Shown here piece after piece: positions 41,913 through 52,752 of a DNA stretch of 64,000 nucleotides. The DNA comes from Pseudanabaena sp. FACHB-2040 (GTDB lineage Bacteria; Cyanobacteriota; Cyanobacteriia; Phormidesmidales; Phormidesmidaceae): NCBI RefSeq assembly GCF_014696715.1, contig NZ_JACJQO010000001.1, forward strand, positions 124,001 through 188,000, written 5' to 3'. Position numbers and translations under genes: made by a program. The stretch's first letter is position 1, and the number at the start of each line of letters is the position of its first letter. The notes under the pieces are model-generated. The model was not told the DNA's origin. It searched no databases and was given only the letters and a program-made list of their open reading frames with translations.

Positions 41913-44900
41913 CTAATGTTCTGATACTTGGTTTAGTAGAGCAATGATGTGATCCGCCAGTGCTTCTGGAGAAATTCGACTTTTGGTAATAAACTCAGTT
42001 TGTCGCGACTGTAGACGAGCCCGCTCGGTGTTGTCGAGTTCCCTAGCAGTGTAAACAACTACAGGTACTTGAAACAAATGCTCCTGTTGACGAAGCCAAT
42101 CGACTACCGCGAAGCCATCTCCTTTAGATAAGGCAAGATCGAGTACTAATAGATCAGGAATGAGTTGTTGACAAAGCTCAATCGCTGCAGGCTCGGTTTT
42201 AGCATGGGCAGTCTGAATGCCGTGGTGGTTGAACATTGCAGTGAGGACACTAGCTAAATCCAAATCATCTTCTACAATCAAGACTCGGCCATCTTGCCTC
42301 CGTCGTTTTGCAGCTTGCTCTAATGCTTGGAATAGGGAGGCTTGATCAACGAATTGGCAAAACCAAGCTGCAGTGTCTTGCAGCTTAGCTTGACTTTCAG
42401 AAGATAGATTACTGAAGCCTAACAAAAGAATGTCTTGGGTATTTAAGTTGTCCTTTAAGGTTGCTAGGCTGCTCCAGCTATTTGTTGTAGAGGCGTCTAA
42501 GTCAATCAGAACCGCTAGAGGTCGCATGGCTGAGGCCTGGCCGATTACTTCCTCGCTTGAAGTAACCGTTAGCACTTGATATCCGTGCTCTTCTAACAAA
42601 GCTTGCAGTGCGGGAGATCTAACTGAAACAGCTTGGTAGAGCAATATCAGGCGATCGTTACCGGAAACGAGGGGAAACTCTGGTTCTTTGTTGACCAGGA
42701 CAGGTAGGCTTAAATAAAAGGTGCTGCCCTCACCTGGCGTGCTTTCTACCCAAATCTTGCCATCGTGTTGCTCCATAATGACGCGGCAGATCGCTAAGCC
42801 CAGACCTGTTCCTCCTTTCTGCCGAGTATCGGATGCATCAACTTGTTGAAATCGCTCAAAAATGGACTCTAGCTTATCTGCTGGAATGCCTCGACCTTGG
42901 TCTTGAATCGTAACCAAAAGAGTAGGGTGACCGAAAGCCGGAGAAGATGGGAATGCCGGCTCGCGACTGGAGCTATATCGCTCTTGAGTATTGTCTTTTG
43001 CTTTTGAAGGGTTGGTAATTTCTGCACTCAGCAATACTGTTGTACCAGGAGGCGAGAACTTGATAGCGTTGCTGAGCAAGTTTGTTAGAACCTGGATTAG
43101 GCGATCGGGATCAACATGGCATTGAGTAGATAGGCTAGAGACAGATAGTGTAATGGCCGCTTTATCAGCCATCGTTTGCATTGTCTCCACAGCTTGATGC
43201 ATTAAATCTGCAATGTTACAAGGTTGCCTAGAAAAAACGATTTTGCCAGATTCTAAAGCTTCTAAGTCGAGAATATCATTAATAAGTCGCACTAAGCGAT
43301 CGGTGTTATTAACCGCGATTTCAAGCATTCGATGCCCCTTTTCAGAGAGTGTTCCCATCTTTCCCGTGAGCAGCAGGCCAAGGGATCCGCGCAATGAAGT
43401 TAAAGGAGTCCGAAGCTCATGGCTGACAATAGAGACAAATTCATTCTTCATTCGTTCAATTGCCCGGCGATCGCTAACATCGCGGGCAATGATTGAAGTT
43501 CCTACAATTCTTCCAGCCACGTCTTTTACAGGAGACATCGTGAAAAACACATCGATTAATGTGCCGTCCTTGCGCTGGTGTTGAACCTCGGAATGGTTAA
43601 AATAAATTTGCGAGAGATCCTGAGACGTCTGCAATAGCGAATCTGTGTTTAGGGAGGGGATTAGGAGAGACATGACTGGTTGACCAATTGCCTCTTGAGC
43701 AGAATATCCATAGGTTCTCTCAGCTCCTGAATTCCAGCTCAAAATTTTGCTGTCTAAGGCGGTGCCAATGATGGCATCATCGGAAGACTCCACAATGGCC
43801 GCTAATCGAGCAAGCGCTTCCTCGGCCTGTTTGCGATCGCTAATGTCGCGTATGATGACCAAGACCTCATCTTCACCACTGACGACAATCCGGGCCTCCT
43901 CAGTGCTAATTTCGTCGTCAACTTGAAGCTGAAACTCATAGATTTGAGTTTTACCTGTTTGAAGTGCTTGCTCTGCATAATAGATTCTTTGTTGAGCAGT
44001 CTCCAGTGGCATTACCTCAAACAAATTCCTGCCGCGCATATTCTCATAAGGTATGATGGCGTGAAAGTCTTTGGGGGGAATAAAGTCTAGATAAGTGCCA
44101 TCCCTCCGCATACGAATCATTAAATCTGGAATAGCTTCTAGAAGGGCGCGGTTAGTTATTTCACTCTTATGGAGTGCATCTTTTACTTGCCTTTCGTCCG
44201 TAACATCAATTCCAGTGCCGATGACGTACTCTACTGAACCTTCACTATCTAGTAAAGCCGTATTTGACCAGACAATGAGCCGGCTTTTGCCTTCTTTAGT
44301 AGTCCAATAGTTTTCATGAGTATTAGGAAATTGCCCTGCCTTTAAATTAGCGAAGACCTCTCTTACTGGCTCTATTTCTTGAGGGAGCAGAAATACACTC
44401 CAGAAAGGTTTATGCCTAACCTCATCAAATGAATAGCCTGTTGTTTGCTGACAGTTGCGATTAAAGCGAACAATTCTTCCTTGGCAGTCAAGAACAATGA
44501 CTAGAGCATCAATGGTGTCAAGGACAGCGGAGATAAAGTCGCGCTCCTGCTCCAAAGTTATCTCAACTTGATGGCGTTTAATAATTTCTAGATAAATCCA
44601 GTAAAAGATCAGGAAGAAAAGCGTAAAAACAATAAGAACGCCGCCTATCGAGTGAGAAAGTGTGCTTCGAACATTCGTCTGCACATGCCGCAGTTGAGCT
44701 TGTATAAGAGCTGAATTTTCCTTTGTTAGAAGGTCCATCTCTTCATGACTTCCGCTGAGCGGCTCTTGAATCTGGTTTGACAGAAGTATTTGAGCAGCTT
44801 CTAAACCCTCCTCTTGCCGAACCACGATCAACGTCTGGGTTTCAGCGATTTCATTGGCTAAGATTGCATTGATGTAGTCAATTCTGTCTTGATAGCTGCG

Positions 44901-45740
44901 ATTAGCTCCAACAGCCTGCTGAATCTCTTTGATTTCCTTCTGAACTATCTCGACAGTTGAATTATGCAACTCTAGGTGTTTCTGGTTTCCAGAAAGAACA
45001 TAGCGGTGTTGACTCATCTCGATGTCTTTCAACCGAAGATGCACATGATCCAGTCTCTCAACGACTGCTTGTTCTGCAATGGTTGAATTTGCCGTCCGTG
45101 CTAGCTCAGTAATACTGCGGTAAGAGGCTGTGCCAATAATGGCTAATACTGCAGAGGCGGCTCCAAAACCGAGTCCGATCCTTTTTAGAAAGAGACCAGA
45201 TTTTGTTTGCCGTTGTTTACGGCGAATAACAGTACGCTCTAGATCCGCCAAGTTTTGCCTTAACTGGATCTGTTTGGTCACCTGACGGCTTAGAGTTTGA
45301 AGTGCCTCTATTTGCTCTTTGCTCAGTTCGCGTGGTACCTGATCAATTACGCAAAGCGAACCTAAAATGAAGCCTTCAGGGGTAATGAGGGGAGCACCGG
45401 CATAAAACCGAATATGGGGAGAACCCGTTACCAAAGCGTTATTAACGAATCGTTCATCGGCGAGCGCATCAGGAATGATAAGAACGTCGCGTTGCAGAAT
45501 GGCATGAGCACAGAAGGCTAGATTACGAGGAGTTTCTGTAGCCTCTAACCCAATTCTGGATTTAAACCACTGACGCTCTGCATCGATCAAGCTAACCAGA
45601 GCGATTGGCGTTTGGCAGATATGAGCGGCTAGACGAGTAATATCATCGAACGCTTCTTCAGGAGCAGTATTTAAGATATTACATTGAAGAAGGGCTGCCA
45701 GCCTGGATGATTCGTTATCGGGGAAGGGGGCACTGAACAT
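41913..45740 (-). CDS. Hybrid sensor histidine kinase GAF-CHASE3-PASx3-HisKA-HATPase-RECx2
   Basis: The 1275-residue protein begins with a cytoplasmic GAF domain (about 10-165). Next come a membrane helix (about 187-207), a CHASE3-like extracytoplasmic region (about 215-355) and a second helix (about 362-384). Then follow three PAS domains (about 395-760), HisKA with [13 protein letters not shown], HATPase with a [20 protein letters not shown]2 box, and two receivers. The last receiver is canonical ([19 protein letters not shown]); the penultimate is divergent. It sits 25 bases after the 933-residue regulator, in one operon with the CheY-like gene. The signal is unknown. Its GAF and HisKA are close paralogues of those in neighbouring genes. 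Confidence 0.88.
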   Translation of the reverse strand: MFSAPFPDNESSRLAALLQCNILNTAPEEAFDDITRLAAHICQTPIALVSLIDAERQWFKSRIGLEATETPRNLAFCAHAILQRDVLIIPDALADERFVNNALVTGSPHIRFYAGAPLITPEGFILGSLCVIDQVPRELSKEQIEALQTLSRQVTKQIQLRQNLADLERTVIRRKQRQTKSGLFLKRIGLGFGAASAVLAIIGTASYRSITELARTANSTIAEQAVVERLDHVHLRLKDIEMSQHRYVLSGNQKHLELHNSTVEIVQKEIKEIQQAVGANRSYQDRIDYINAILANEIAETQTLIVVRQEEGLEAAQILLSNQIQEPLSGSHEEMDLLTKENSALIQAQLRHVQTNVRSTLSHSIGGVLIVFTLFFLIFYWIYLEIIKRHQVEITLEQERDFISAVLDTIDALVIVLDCQGRIVRFNRNCQQTTGYSFDEVRHKPFWSVFLLPQEIEPVREVFANLKAGQFPNTHENYWTTKEGKSRLIVWSNTALLDSEGSVEYVIGTGIDVTDERQVKDALHKSEITNRALLEAIPDLMIRMRRDGTYLDFIPPKDFHAIIPYENMRGRNLFEVMPLETAQQRIYYAEQALQTGKTQIYEFQLQVDDEISTEEARIVVSGEDEVLVIIRDISDRKQAEEALARLAAIVESSDDAIIGTALDSKILSWNSGAERTYGYSAQEAIGQPVMSLLIPSLNTDSLLQTSQDLSQIYFNHSEVQHQRKDGTLIDVFFTMSPVKDVAGRIVGTSIIARDVSDRRAIERMKNEFVSIVSHELRTPLTSLRGSLGLLLTGKMGTLSEKGHRMLEIAVNNTDRLVRLINDILDLEALESGKIVFSRQPCNIADLMHQAVETMQTMADKAAITLSVSSLSTQCHVDPDRLIQVLTNLLSNAIKFSPPGTTVLLSAEITNPSKAKDNTQERYSSSREPAFPSSPAFGHPTLLVTIQDQGRGIPADKLESIFERFQQVDASDTRQKGGTGLGLAICRVIMEQHDGKIWVESTPGEGSTFYLSLPVLVNKEPEFPLVSGNDRLILLYQAVSVRSPALQALLEEHGYQVLTVTSSEEVIGQASAMRPLAVLIDLDASTTNSWSSLATLKDNLNTQDILLLGFSNLSSESQAKLQDTAAWFCQFVDQASLFQALEQAAKRRRQDGRVLIVEDDLDLASVLTAMFNHHGIQTAHAKTEPAAIELCQQLIPDLLVLDLALSKGDGFAVVDWLRQQEHLFQVPVVVYTARELDNTERARLQSRQTEFITKSRISPEALADHIIALLNQVSEH

Positions 45741-45765
45741 AAAGTCTTTAGGAATGCTGGAGCCG

Positions 45766-48567
45766 TTAAAGTTTTGAGGCGCGGCGAAGCTGTTGCATTA
45801 ATACGGAGAAGCTGAATGGAGCGACAGTATAGTCAAAGGCTCCTATCTCTAGAGCTTTTTCTGCTTCATTGGATTGAACCTCTAGTAGGATTACCCGTGA
45901 GCTGCGCGTCACTTTATTTCGTTTCAAACGTTTAACGAGTTCTAACCTATTCAAGCCAGGAAACGCCCCTAATAAGATGACATGACTAGAAAGGGAAGGG
46001 GCTGCTCCTCCTAATGTCTCGATCATCGTCTTGCCATCTTGCAGCCAATGGCAATGATAGCCGCGTGTTTCTAGTGCCCGTAGAGTTGCCTTGGCAAACG
46101 TGGAATCAGGATGCACCAACACAACATCAATATTTAATAGGGACTGGGGCTGAATTGGTTGCCAGCCGAAGGGTAAAACCCGATCGCCTCCTGCCTTTTT
46201 AGCATCAGCTAATGCCGCCATTGCTGCCTGATAGAGCAAGTTTAACCCTGTTCCATCCTCCGGGTATTGAGTAACTCCAGCACTGAAAGTTACCTGAAAT
46301 CGCTTGCCGCTCGAGGCAGTAAACTCCTTCAAGCGTAGGGTTTCTAAAACGTCTGCTAACCCTTCCACTCCTTCGCTGCGGGTCATACCATAGAGCCCGA
46401 TCGCAAACTCTACCCCGCTCCAGCGAGCGACTACATCCTCACTCCGAAACTTTTGTCGCAGGAGCTGCCCGATCTGGTACAGCACCTGATCGCCAATCAC
46501 CTGTCCGTACTGGTGATTGATCTGCTTTAGGTCATCTGGCTTCAGCATTGCTAAGCAGACGGGTTGTTGCGATCGCTTTGCTAGCAGCAAAAGTCGATTG
46601 AGGTCTTCAGTTGACTGCTGCCGATTGGTAATGCCGGTTAAGGGATCTGTTTTGCTAAGGCGGCGAAGCATCCGGGTTCGCTCTAACCGATTGAGAATGC
46701 GCGTGACTAACTCTGTAGCCACAATGGGTTTGCTGATATAGTCGTCAGCTCCGGCAGCAAAGACCTGATGAACGGTGTCGGGGTCTGTCTTGCTGGTGAG
46801 AAATAAAATCGGAAGCCACCCCCAACGAGAATCATTGCGAAGGGTCTGACAAAGCTCAATTCCGCTAACCTCTGGCATCTCGATATCTAATACCAATAAA
46901 TCGGGAGGTACAGTCTCTAAGCAGTCCCATAACTGCAAAGGATGATCCAGGGTAATCACCTCAAAGCCCCAAGGTTCCAAAGTGACTCGCAGCATTTCCA
47001 AAATTGAGGGATCGTCATCTACGATCAAAACCCTGCCCTTACTAGCTTCAGTCTGCTGGAGAATATGGTCAATTGCGTCTAGAACCTGAGTTGCGGTGGC
47101 TGGTTTTTGCAGAAAGCCTCTTCCCCTCAACCGAGAAATGCTAATGCGATCGCTAAATTGGTCCTGTTCTGAGCAGACCAAGACAGGGAGAGGCGGTGTA
47201 TAACTAGCAAGTTCGTTAAGCAGAGATTGTTCGCTCTCAGAGACATTGGCTAAGGGCAAGTCGAGCAGAACAATATCAGGGCGATCGCATCGGATTGCGA
47301 CTCTGGCTGCAGCTACGTCAGCAGCAGTAGAGATCCGTATTTCACCCGCTGCGACGTCTGGCTGCAACAAATCAGCCCACTCCCGGCTAGCACCGACTAT
47401 TAATACTGAGGGCTGGCGACCGGCTTTTTTCTCTCCTTGATGCTTTGCTTCTAGCTCTGCATTAGAGGAGTCAGGCTGTTCCAGCGGTTGCTGAGTCGCT
47501 CCTTCCACCAACTGCCGTAGAGCTTTTATCAGTCTTTGCAAGGACTTTAGTTGTGGTTGTTTGAGCTGAACTTCAGGCTGGCAGAGGGATTCAATTTTTC
47601 GAGCTAGCTGAGATCCTTCAGCAATGCCAAATGTGCCTAGAGAACCTACTAGCTTGTGAGCTTCCTGTCGGGCTTCCTGCCGTGTGTCTTTTTCCAGAGG
47701 ATTTGTTTGTAGGATGGCAATCGCCTGATCCAAAAGCTCTACCCGATCTAGGATCTTTCCTTGAGCTCGCTGCCAAATTTTGGCGACAGTTTCTCTTGTC
47801 TGCTGCATCTGGCTAACATTTGCCAGCAACGTACTAGATGCCTGAGGTTTGATCTCATCTTTCAAGTAAGTCTGATTCAGGCGATAGCCTAGACCGTATA
47901 CTGTTTCAATTAAATCAGGCGCGCCCACGGTCTTTAGCTTTTGCCGCAACCCCTTAATGTGAGACTTAATAGTGTCCTCTTCTGGAAACTCATCAAAAGA
48001 CCACAGCTGATCTAAAATGGCGCTGCGGCTATACACTCGATTACTGTTGCGCAGAAACAGCTCTAGCAAAGCATATTCTTTAGGAGTCAAGCGCAGCGGA
48101 ACGTCGCCATAGGTCACCCCACAATTGCTTGGGTCAAGTTTTAGATTCCCCCAAGTCAGCACTAAGGTAGAAGTAACCTGTCCTCGGCGCAACAAAGCTC
48201 GAATTCGTGCGGTTAACTCTGTCGGTTCAACGGGCTTGATTAGGTAGTCGTCTGCACCCGCATCCAAACCCATTACCTTATCAGTATTGGTGCTGCGAGC
48301 AGTCAGTAGCAGTATGGGGACCGGATTGCCTTTGGCCCGCAACTGACGGCAAAAGCTTACGCCATCTAGCTTTGGTAGCATGACATCTAGCAAAACCAGG
48401 TCGTAGGAAATCTCTTCAACTAGCTCCCAACCAGCCTGGCCGTCTGCTGCTGTATCTACAACATAGCGATGTTCTGTCAGAACCGTCTTGAGCAGTTCAG
48501 CAACGTGTTCATCGTCCTCCACCAGTAAAATTCTCATTGCTGATCGCTGCTTCTCGAAACTTGACAA
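45766..48567 (-). CDS. Multi-receiver response regulator REC-wHTH-HPt-REC-REC-GGDEF-REC-like
   Basis: The 933-residue protein begins with a canonical OmpR-type regulator: REC (about 10-125, [11 protein letters not shown]) and winged helix (about 145-230, [15 protein letters not shown]). Next come an HPt domain with [12 protein letters not shown] (about 290), a divergent receiver (about 385-490), a canonical receiver (about 512-625, [13 protein letters not shown]) and a GGDEF domain (about 640-795) whose active motif is SGVEF, so probably inactive. Last is a receiver-like domain (about 810-933) with LLGAFPG where the phospho-Asp should be. It combines DNA binding with phosphotransfer and heads the operon with the hybrid kinase and CheY. 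Confidence 0.88.
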   Translation of the reverse strand: MSSFEKQRSAMRILLVEDDEHVAELLKTVLTEHRYVVDTAADGQAGWELVEEISYDLVLLDVMLPKLDGVSFCRQLRAKGNPVPILLLTARSTNTDKVMGLDAGADDYLIKPVEPTELTARIRALLRRGQVTSTLVLTWGNLKLDPSNCGVTYGDVPLRLTPKEYALLELFLRNSNRVYSRSAILDQLWSFDEFPEEDTIKSHIKGLRQKLKTVGAPDLIETVYGLGYRLNQTYLKDEIKPQASSTLLANVSQMQQTRETVAKIWQRAQGKILDRVELLDQAIAILQTNPLEKDTRQEARQEAHKLVGSLGTFGIAEGSQLARKIESLCQPEVQLKQPQLKSLQRLIKALRQLVEGATQQPLEQPDSSNAELEAKHQGEKKAGRQPSVLIVGASREWADLLQPDVAAGEIRISTAADVAAARVAIRCDRPDIVLLDLPLANVSESEQSLLNELASYTPPLPVLVCSEQDQFSDRISISRLRGRGFLQKPATATQVLDAIDHILQQTEASKGRVLIVDDDPSILEMLRVTLEPWGFEVITLDHPLQLWDCLETVPPDLLVLDIEMPEVSGIELCQTLRNDSRWGWLPILFLTSKTDPDTVHQVFAAGADDYISKPIVATELVTRILNRLERTRMLRRLSKTDPLTGITNRQQSTEDLNRLLLLAKRSQQPVCLAMLKPDDLKQINHQYGQVIGDQVLYQIGQLLRQKFRSEDVVARWSGVEFAIGLYGMTRSEGVEGLADVLETLRLKEFTASSGKRFQVTFSAGVTQYPEDGTGLNLLYQAAMAALADAKKAGGDRVLPFGWQPIQPQSLLNIDVVLVHPDSTFAKATLRALETRGYHCHWLQDGKTMIETLGGAAPSLSSHVILLGAFPGLNRLELVKRLKRNKVTRSSRVILLEVQSNEAEKALEIGAFDYTVAPFSFSVLMQQLRRASKL

Positions 48568-48983
48568 TTGAAGTTTTTGCTCAAGAACCTGAACCGAACT
48601 GGCTAGGAGTGTGCAGTGGCGGCCTCATGGAAAGGTCAAATCGAAGGTAATGCGCTTAGAAAAAGGTTCTAAGCGTTAACACTTACTTAAAAGAACTCGT
48701 TAGTCAGCGGGATATCGGTTGGAGCCGAAGTTTGCAGTCCTAGAAACAAATCTGCTCCTTAAAGATTCCCTAATCACTGCCGTAAATTCCATCAGAGCCT
48801 AACTTTCAGTTCTAGCCCTTAGCCTTATAGCTAGAAAATAGGCTGCTAATTCACCTAATCCGCTTGAGTCAACGCAGCGGGCTCAACGTGAATGCATATC
48901 GTCACAAGTGCTGAGTGCCGACGAAACGGGATGAAGATAGCCCCGAATGTACTGCAAAGTTATACAGGTAAGGTGAAAGCTCA
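48568..48983. other. Intergenic region upstream of the 933-residue regulator
   Basis: No gene supported. The stretch GCTTAGAAAAAGGTTCTAAGC (about 48653-48673) is an imperfect palindrome that could be an operator or hairpin. It should hold the promoter of the minus-strand signalling operon. Confidence 0.4.
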
Positions 48984-49289
48984 TTAACAAGCCACACATA
49001 CAGAAGGATGAGTTGGAGCGGTTGGTTGCTCAAGCAATTTTGTAGACTGCTCAAGATAGCGCAGGTTGCTCCAAAGAGTGTATTTAGAGTCAGAAACAGT
49101 AATGACGACTTGAACACCTTCTTCAGCCAAAGCCCAGCCTAGGTCATAGATCTGCTGCCGCTTCCGGTGATCAGCAACCCGTAAACAGCTAAAGATCTCA
49201 TTCCGGCAGCCCATGCCATCATAAATTTGTCCATCAAACCAGAACTTGAATAGCGAAACCAACTTTTCATTGATGACTAAGGGTTCCAT
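48984..49289 (-). CDS. Hypothetical protein
   Basis: A 101-residue protein starting MEPLVINEKLVSLFKFWFDG, with balanced composition and a short Cys-containing end (SVCVAC). No membrane helix or known motif is seen. The start at ATG 49289 leaves a short leader in which the shared element (49353-49366) lies about 65 bases upstream. That suggests co-regulation with the signalling genes nearby. Function unknown. Confidence 0.5.
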   Translation of the reverse strand: MEPLVINEKLVSLFKFWFDGQIYDGMGCRNEIFSCLRVADHRKRQQIYDLGWALAEEGVQVVITVSDSKYTLWSNLRYLEQSTKLLEQPTAPTHPSVCVAC

Positions 49290-49352
49290 ATGAGATCTCC
49301 AAGGGAACAAAGTGGGGCTGGACTCAACCTGGCGTAATTTGAAGGTAAGGCC

Positions 49353-49366
49353 AAAAGGTGGAGAAC
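49353..49366 (-). promoter_or_regulatory. Shared upstream element, copy B (partial)
   Basis: The minus strand reads GTTCTCCACCTTTT, matching the core of copies A and C. The flanks are less conserved (GGGTTCTCC, then TGGCCTTACC). Confidence 0.45.
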
Positions 49367-49781
49367 CCGTGGAGAAATTCCTCTAATACGGTTGAAAGCC
49401 TGCTTTCTCGTGCCAAACGCATGAAGAGACAAGCTTTTTGCGGATCATGCGTTGCTTGGCCTTCTGTTGCTCTTGCTCCAAACCAGCAGCAAATTCCAAG
49501 GTTAGAGCCGAGAAGTTGTTTTGAGGCTGTTTTGGGTACCTTAAGCCCCCACCCAGCATAAAATAGCGTAACACAAGGCAGTATAAATACTTAATGGACT
49601 AGATCGTTTGCTTCAGAGGGTTTCTCTGAGGCTAGGAAGTTTATCGCTGTGTATGCAGATGTTTGTGTGCGATCGCAAAATGGTCAACACGGTAACAGAA
49701 TATATTGCTGATACTAATCACTAACCAACTTTGTATATAATCTTGAGCTGCTGTACACCGTTTTGAACGAAGGGACGAGCT

Positions 49782-50615
49782 TTGAAAAGCGTTTGGCTAT
49801 CTGCACCTCTTCTTCTGGCAGTATGTCTACTGCTATCGGAAGGCCTTGGAAGAGCACAATCTCTACAAGTTGGGGTCAATCGTTGGCTAGAAGTCCGTCA
49901 AATCGTGGGCAGCGTCACTTTCAATCAGGGGCAAACCTCTCAAGCCGCCCGAGTGGGTACTCGCCTCCAAGCAGTTGGAGACACTGTCAGAACAGGTTCA
50001 GGCTCTAGTACAGTTCTTGCTGTAGATACCGGCATCGGTTTCGTCAGCGTTGCAGAAAATACAGCAGTGAGGGTAGAACAGCTGCAAACGGCTCCTAACG
50101 GCGGCAAAATCACTCGGCTACGAGTCACCGGAGGACAAGCCCGTCTACAGGTACGTCCATTCACCAACGGTGACTCTAGACTAGAAATTGAGACGCCAGC
50201 AGGCGTTAGCGGGGTACGAGGTACAACTTTTGGGGTAAGTGTCCATCCAGATGGCAAAACAGGCGTTGCTACCTTAGAAGGAAGCGTAGTTACCGCAGCA
50301 GAAGGACAATCAGTCGCAGTTAACACTGGGTATCAAAGCCTCGTTATTCCGGGTGAACCTCCTTTACCCCCTACCCCCTTGACTGACAATACTCAGCTAG
50401 ACCTGAGGGTATTGGTAGCAGTGAACAACCAAACTGTGCGAGTTGCAGGACAGGTTGATCCAGTTAACTTACTGCTTATTGCTGATACCCCCCAGCTGGT
50501 AGAGCGTAACGGGCAATTTGACATTAGAGTGCCTCGTCCTCAGAATCAGCGGATCAAAGCCGTTGTCATTACTCCTCTAGGAGCTAAACAGACTTATGAA
50601 TTGGCAGTTCCATAA
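49782..50615 (+). CDS. FecR-domain secreted protein
   Basis: The 277-residue product starts at TTG after AGGGACGAGC. It has a signal peptide (VWLSAPLLLAVCLLLSEGLGRAQ), a FecR domain (about 35-170; TRLQAVGDTVRTGSGSSTVLA, here in part GDTVRTGSGS, and IETPAGVSGVRGTTFGV) and a beta-sandwich-like C-terminal part (about 205-275). In cyanobacteria stand-alone FecR proteins often neighbour CHASE2 sensors and are thought to act as extracytoplasmic signalling or structural modules. It overlaps the next gene by 20 bases. A CHASE2 kinase lies 4 kb downstream. Confidence 0.82.
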   Translation: MKSVWLSAPLLLAVCLLLSEGLGRAQSLQVGVNRWLEVRQIVGSVTFNQGQTSQAARVGTRLQAVGDTVRTGSGSSTVLAVDTGIGFVSVAENTAVRVEQLQTAPNGGKITRLRVTGGQARLQVRPFTNGDSRLEIETPAGVSGVRGTTFGVSVHPDGKTGVATLEGSVVTAAEGQSVAVNTGYQSLVIPGEPPLPPTPLTDNTQLDLRVLVAVNNQTVRVAGQVDPVNLLLIADTPQLVERNGQFDIRVPRPQNQRIKAVVITPLGAKQTYELAVP

Positions 50616-50988
50616 AAGCTCCTTAAGCGCTCCTACCAAGAAGCTCTTAGCAGGAGGTGTTGGAGCAGCTCTTGCATTAAGTTTGGTTGTGCCCTCTGCA
50701 CAAGCACAATCTAGCTATCCTGAGTTCTGCTCAACCCATAATGTCATTCAAGAAGATAGCGTCATTGTCTTAGGCAGAGTACCCAACAGGCCCTATGTTG
50801 TGGTGGTGCCTGCTCAGGGGCAATATACCCTCGAAAGGGTACGCAGATGTGTTCCAGATGCATTTCAATCGAGTTCTAGGCTAGGAGACTATATTAATGC
50901 TGGCGCTTTTTCAGACCGAGGCAGCGCGGAACGTCTATCTTCTTATCTTCGAAGTTTGAATTTAGATGCAAGAATTGTTCATTTTTAG
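50596..50988 (+). CDS. SPOR-like secreted protein
   Basis: The 130-residue product has a signal peptide (about 1-37, AALALSLVVPSAQAQ) and a C-terminal SPOR-like fold: YVVVVPAQGQYTLERVRR...YINAGAFSDRGSAERLSSYLRSL, with the last part (GAFSDRGSAERLSSYL) typical of SPOR repeats that bind peptidoglycan strands. It starts inside the 3' end of the FecR gene, so the two are translationally coupled and probably work together in the cell envelope. Confidence 0.75.
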   Translation: MNWQFHKSSLSAPTKKLLAGGVGAALALSLVVPSAQAQSSYPEFCSTHNVIQEDSVIVLGRVPNRPYVVVVPAQGQYTLERVRRCVPDAFQSSSRLGDYINAGAFSDRGSAERLSSYLRSLNLDARIVHF

Positions 50989-51021
50989 TAAGCATCCTAA
51001 ACGCAGCGAAACTTTTTCCTA

Positions 51022-52371
51022 TTATGCAGGTACTGCATGTATCCCCAATTGGCGGACAGGAATCTCGATCGCAAACTCTGTACCCTTAGCTGATTCTGAA
51101 AAGCATTTCAGGAATCCATTATGCTTCTGAGTTACAATCTGATGGCTAATCGACAACCCTAGGCCTGTTCCTTTACCAATCGGTTTAGTGGTGAAGAAAG
51201 GATCGAAAATGTGCTGCTGCTGCTCTAACGATATTCCTGGTCCGTTATCTCGAATCCTGATTATTACCTTATTTTGCTGAGCTAACTCTGTATAAATTTC
51301 AAGCTGGCACTCTTCTAAGCAACCGCTCTGTTTTGCCTCGTCCAGAGCATCAATTGCATTACTTAGAACATTCATGAATACCTGATTTAGTTGGCTAGGA
51401 TAGCACTCAATGAGGGGAAGACAGCCATAGTGTTTAAGAACTTTAATCTGAGAATTCTTGGGCTGGGAGCGCAGTCGATACTGCAAAATATCGAGCGTAC
51501 TATTTAGGCCTTCATGAATATCAACTGATTTGATAGCCGACTCATCGAGGCGAGCAAAGGTTCGCAAAGACTTTACAACCTCACGAATACGATCGGTCCC
51601 AGCTTTCATTGAATGAAGAATTTTGGGAAGATCTGCTGTTATAAAGTTCAAATCTTTTTCTTCAAAGGTCTGTTGTATGGCAGGTGTAGGATCTGGATAC
51701 TCTTTTTGATAGAGTTGCAATAAGTCTAAGAAGTCCTGAGCATGCTGCTGAACATACTTGAGATTACCGTGAATAAAATTAATAGGATTGTTAATTTCGT
51801 GAGCAACACCTGCTACCAGTTGCCCTAAGCTAGACATTTTTTCGCTGTGAACTAATTGCGCCTGGGCCTCAGCCAGCTTAGCTAGGTTATGGCGTAACTC
51901 CAATTGCGACATAACCTGCCGACTCAACACCTGCAAGGCTGACAGCTGCTCAGGACTCAATTGACGAGGTCGATTGTCAATTGCACAAAGTGTTCCTAAT
52001 GCGTAGCCTTCAGAATTAACCAGAGGAACTCCTGCATAAAAGCGGATAGGCACAGACGTGACTAAAGGATTGTTAGCGAAACGCTCATCTGCCAAAGTAT
52101 CTGGTACGATCAGCGGCTCCGGATGCAAAATAGCATGAGAGCAGAAGGCTAAATCACGAGACACTTCTGGAACCTCTAAACCCACCTTGGACTTAAACCA
52201 CTGGCGATCACTATCAGTCAAACTGATTAGAGAAATAGGGGTGCCGCAGATATAAGACGCCAAGCGGGTGATATCATCAAATGCTTCCTCAGGCAGCGTG
52301 TCGAGGATATTGTACTCTGACAGCGACTTGAGTCTTTGCATTTCATTATCAGGTAGAGGCGCTACTTGCAT
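51022..52371 (-). CDS. GAF-domain sensor histidine kinase
   Basis: The 449-residue soluble kinase has a GAF domain (about 8-165), a short coiled linker, a HisKA-type domain with VAGVAHEINNPINFIHGN (about 190) and a HATPase domain with the N box (LNQVFMNVLSNAIDAL), IRIRDNGPGIS and GKGTGLGLSISHQIV. All kinase boxes are intact. The GAF domain is a close paralogue of that in the 1275-residue kinase (both share [24 protein letters not shown]-like and DERFANN-like segments). A copy of the shared upstream element precedes it (52406-52444). Confidence 0.9.
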   Translation of the reverse strand: MQVAPLPDNEMQRLKSLSEYNILDTLPEEAFDDITRLASYICGTPISLISLTDSDRQWFKSKVGLEVPEVSRDLAFCSHAILHPEPLIVPDTLADERFANNPLVTSVPIRFYAGVPLVNSEGYALGTLCAIDNRPRQLSPEQLSALQVLSRQVMSQLELRHNLAKLAEAQAQLVHSEKMSSLGQLVAGVAHEINNPINFIHGNLKYVQQHAQDFLDLLQLYQKEYPDPTPAIQQTFEEKDLNFITADLPKILHSMKAGTDRIREVVKSLRTFARLDESAIKSVDIHEGLNSTLDILQYRLRSQPKNSQIKVLKHYGCLPLIECYPSQLNQVFMNVLSNAIDALDEAKQSGCLEECQLEIYTELAQQNKVIIRIRDNGPGISLEQQQHIFDPFFTTKPIGKGTGLGLSISHQIVTQKHNGFLKCFSESAKGTEFAIEIPVRQLGIHAVPA

Positions 52372-52405
52372 AAGGCATTCGGGATAAAAATGAATCCTTT
52401 TGGTT

Positions 52406-52444
52406 GATTCCCTGACTATAGATTTTAAAGGTGGAGAACTTGGG
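52406..52444 (-). promoter_or_regulatory. Shared upstream element, copy C
   Basis: The minus strand reads CCCAAGTTCTCCACCTTTAA then AATCTATAGTCAGGGAATC, 35-73 bases before the GAF kinase start. It matches copy A over its core of about 20 bases and again at the GAATC end. Confidence 0.6.
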
Positions 52445-52752
52445 CAGATTTTACCCAGCTGAGGGAGGGAAGACTAACTATGGCAAAGTTGCCTGGCTTG
52501 ACTACACTGCGAGTTCACAGTGGATCTGCTAGGGGTGAAATGCTGAAACTTCAGGCAAGAAGAAGTAACACTTCCTCCCCTAATTTTCCACTTTCCGGCT
52601 TTACACTTGATTTCTATAAGGACTGATTCGATTTAGCGGCAGTCCTCCTTTGGGACCATGACCTTTGAATATGAGGCTACGATCTCCAAACCTTCGAAAT
52701 TTTGAAAGCATTAGCCCTCTTCGGTGTGCTAGTTTTTTAACCTGAGCTGCCA
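52445..52752. other. Divergent intergenic region
   Basis: No gene seen. It separates the GAF kinase and the GGDEF-EAL gene and presumably holds the promoter of the latter. Confidence 0.4.

Noticed and set aside
49383-49574. 63-residue minus-strand ORF upstream of the shared element
   Set aside because: No RBS and no recognisable protein features; it lies in the promoter region of the 48984 gene.
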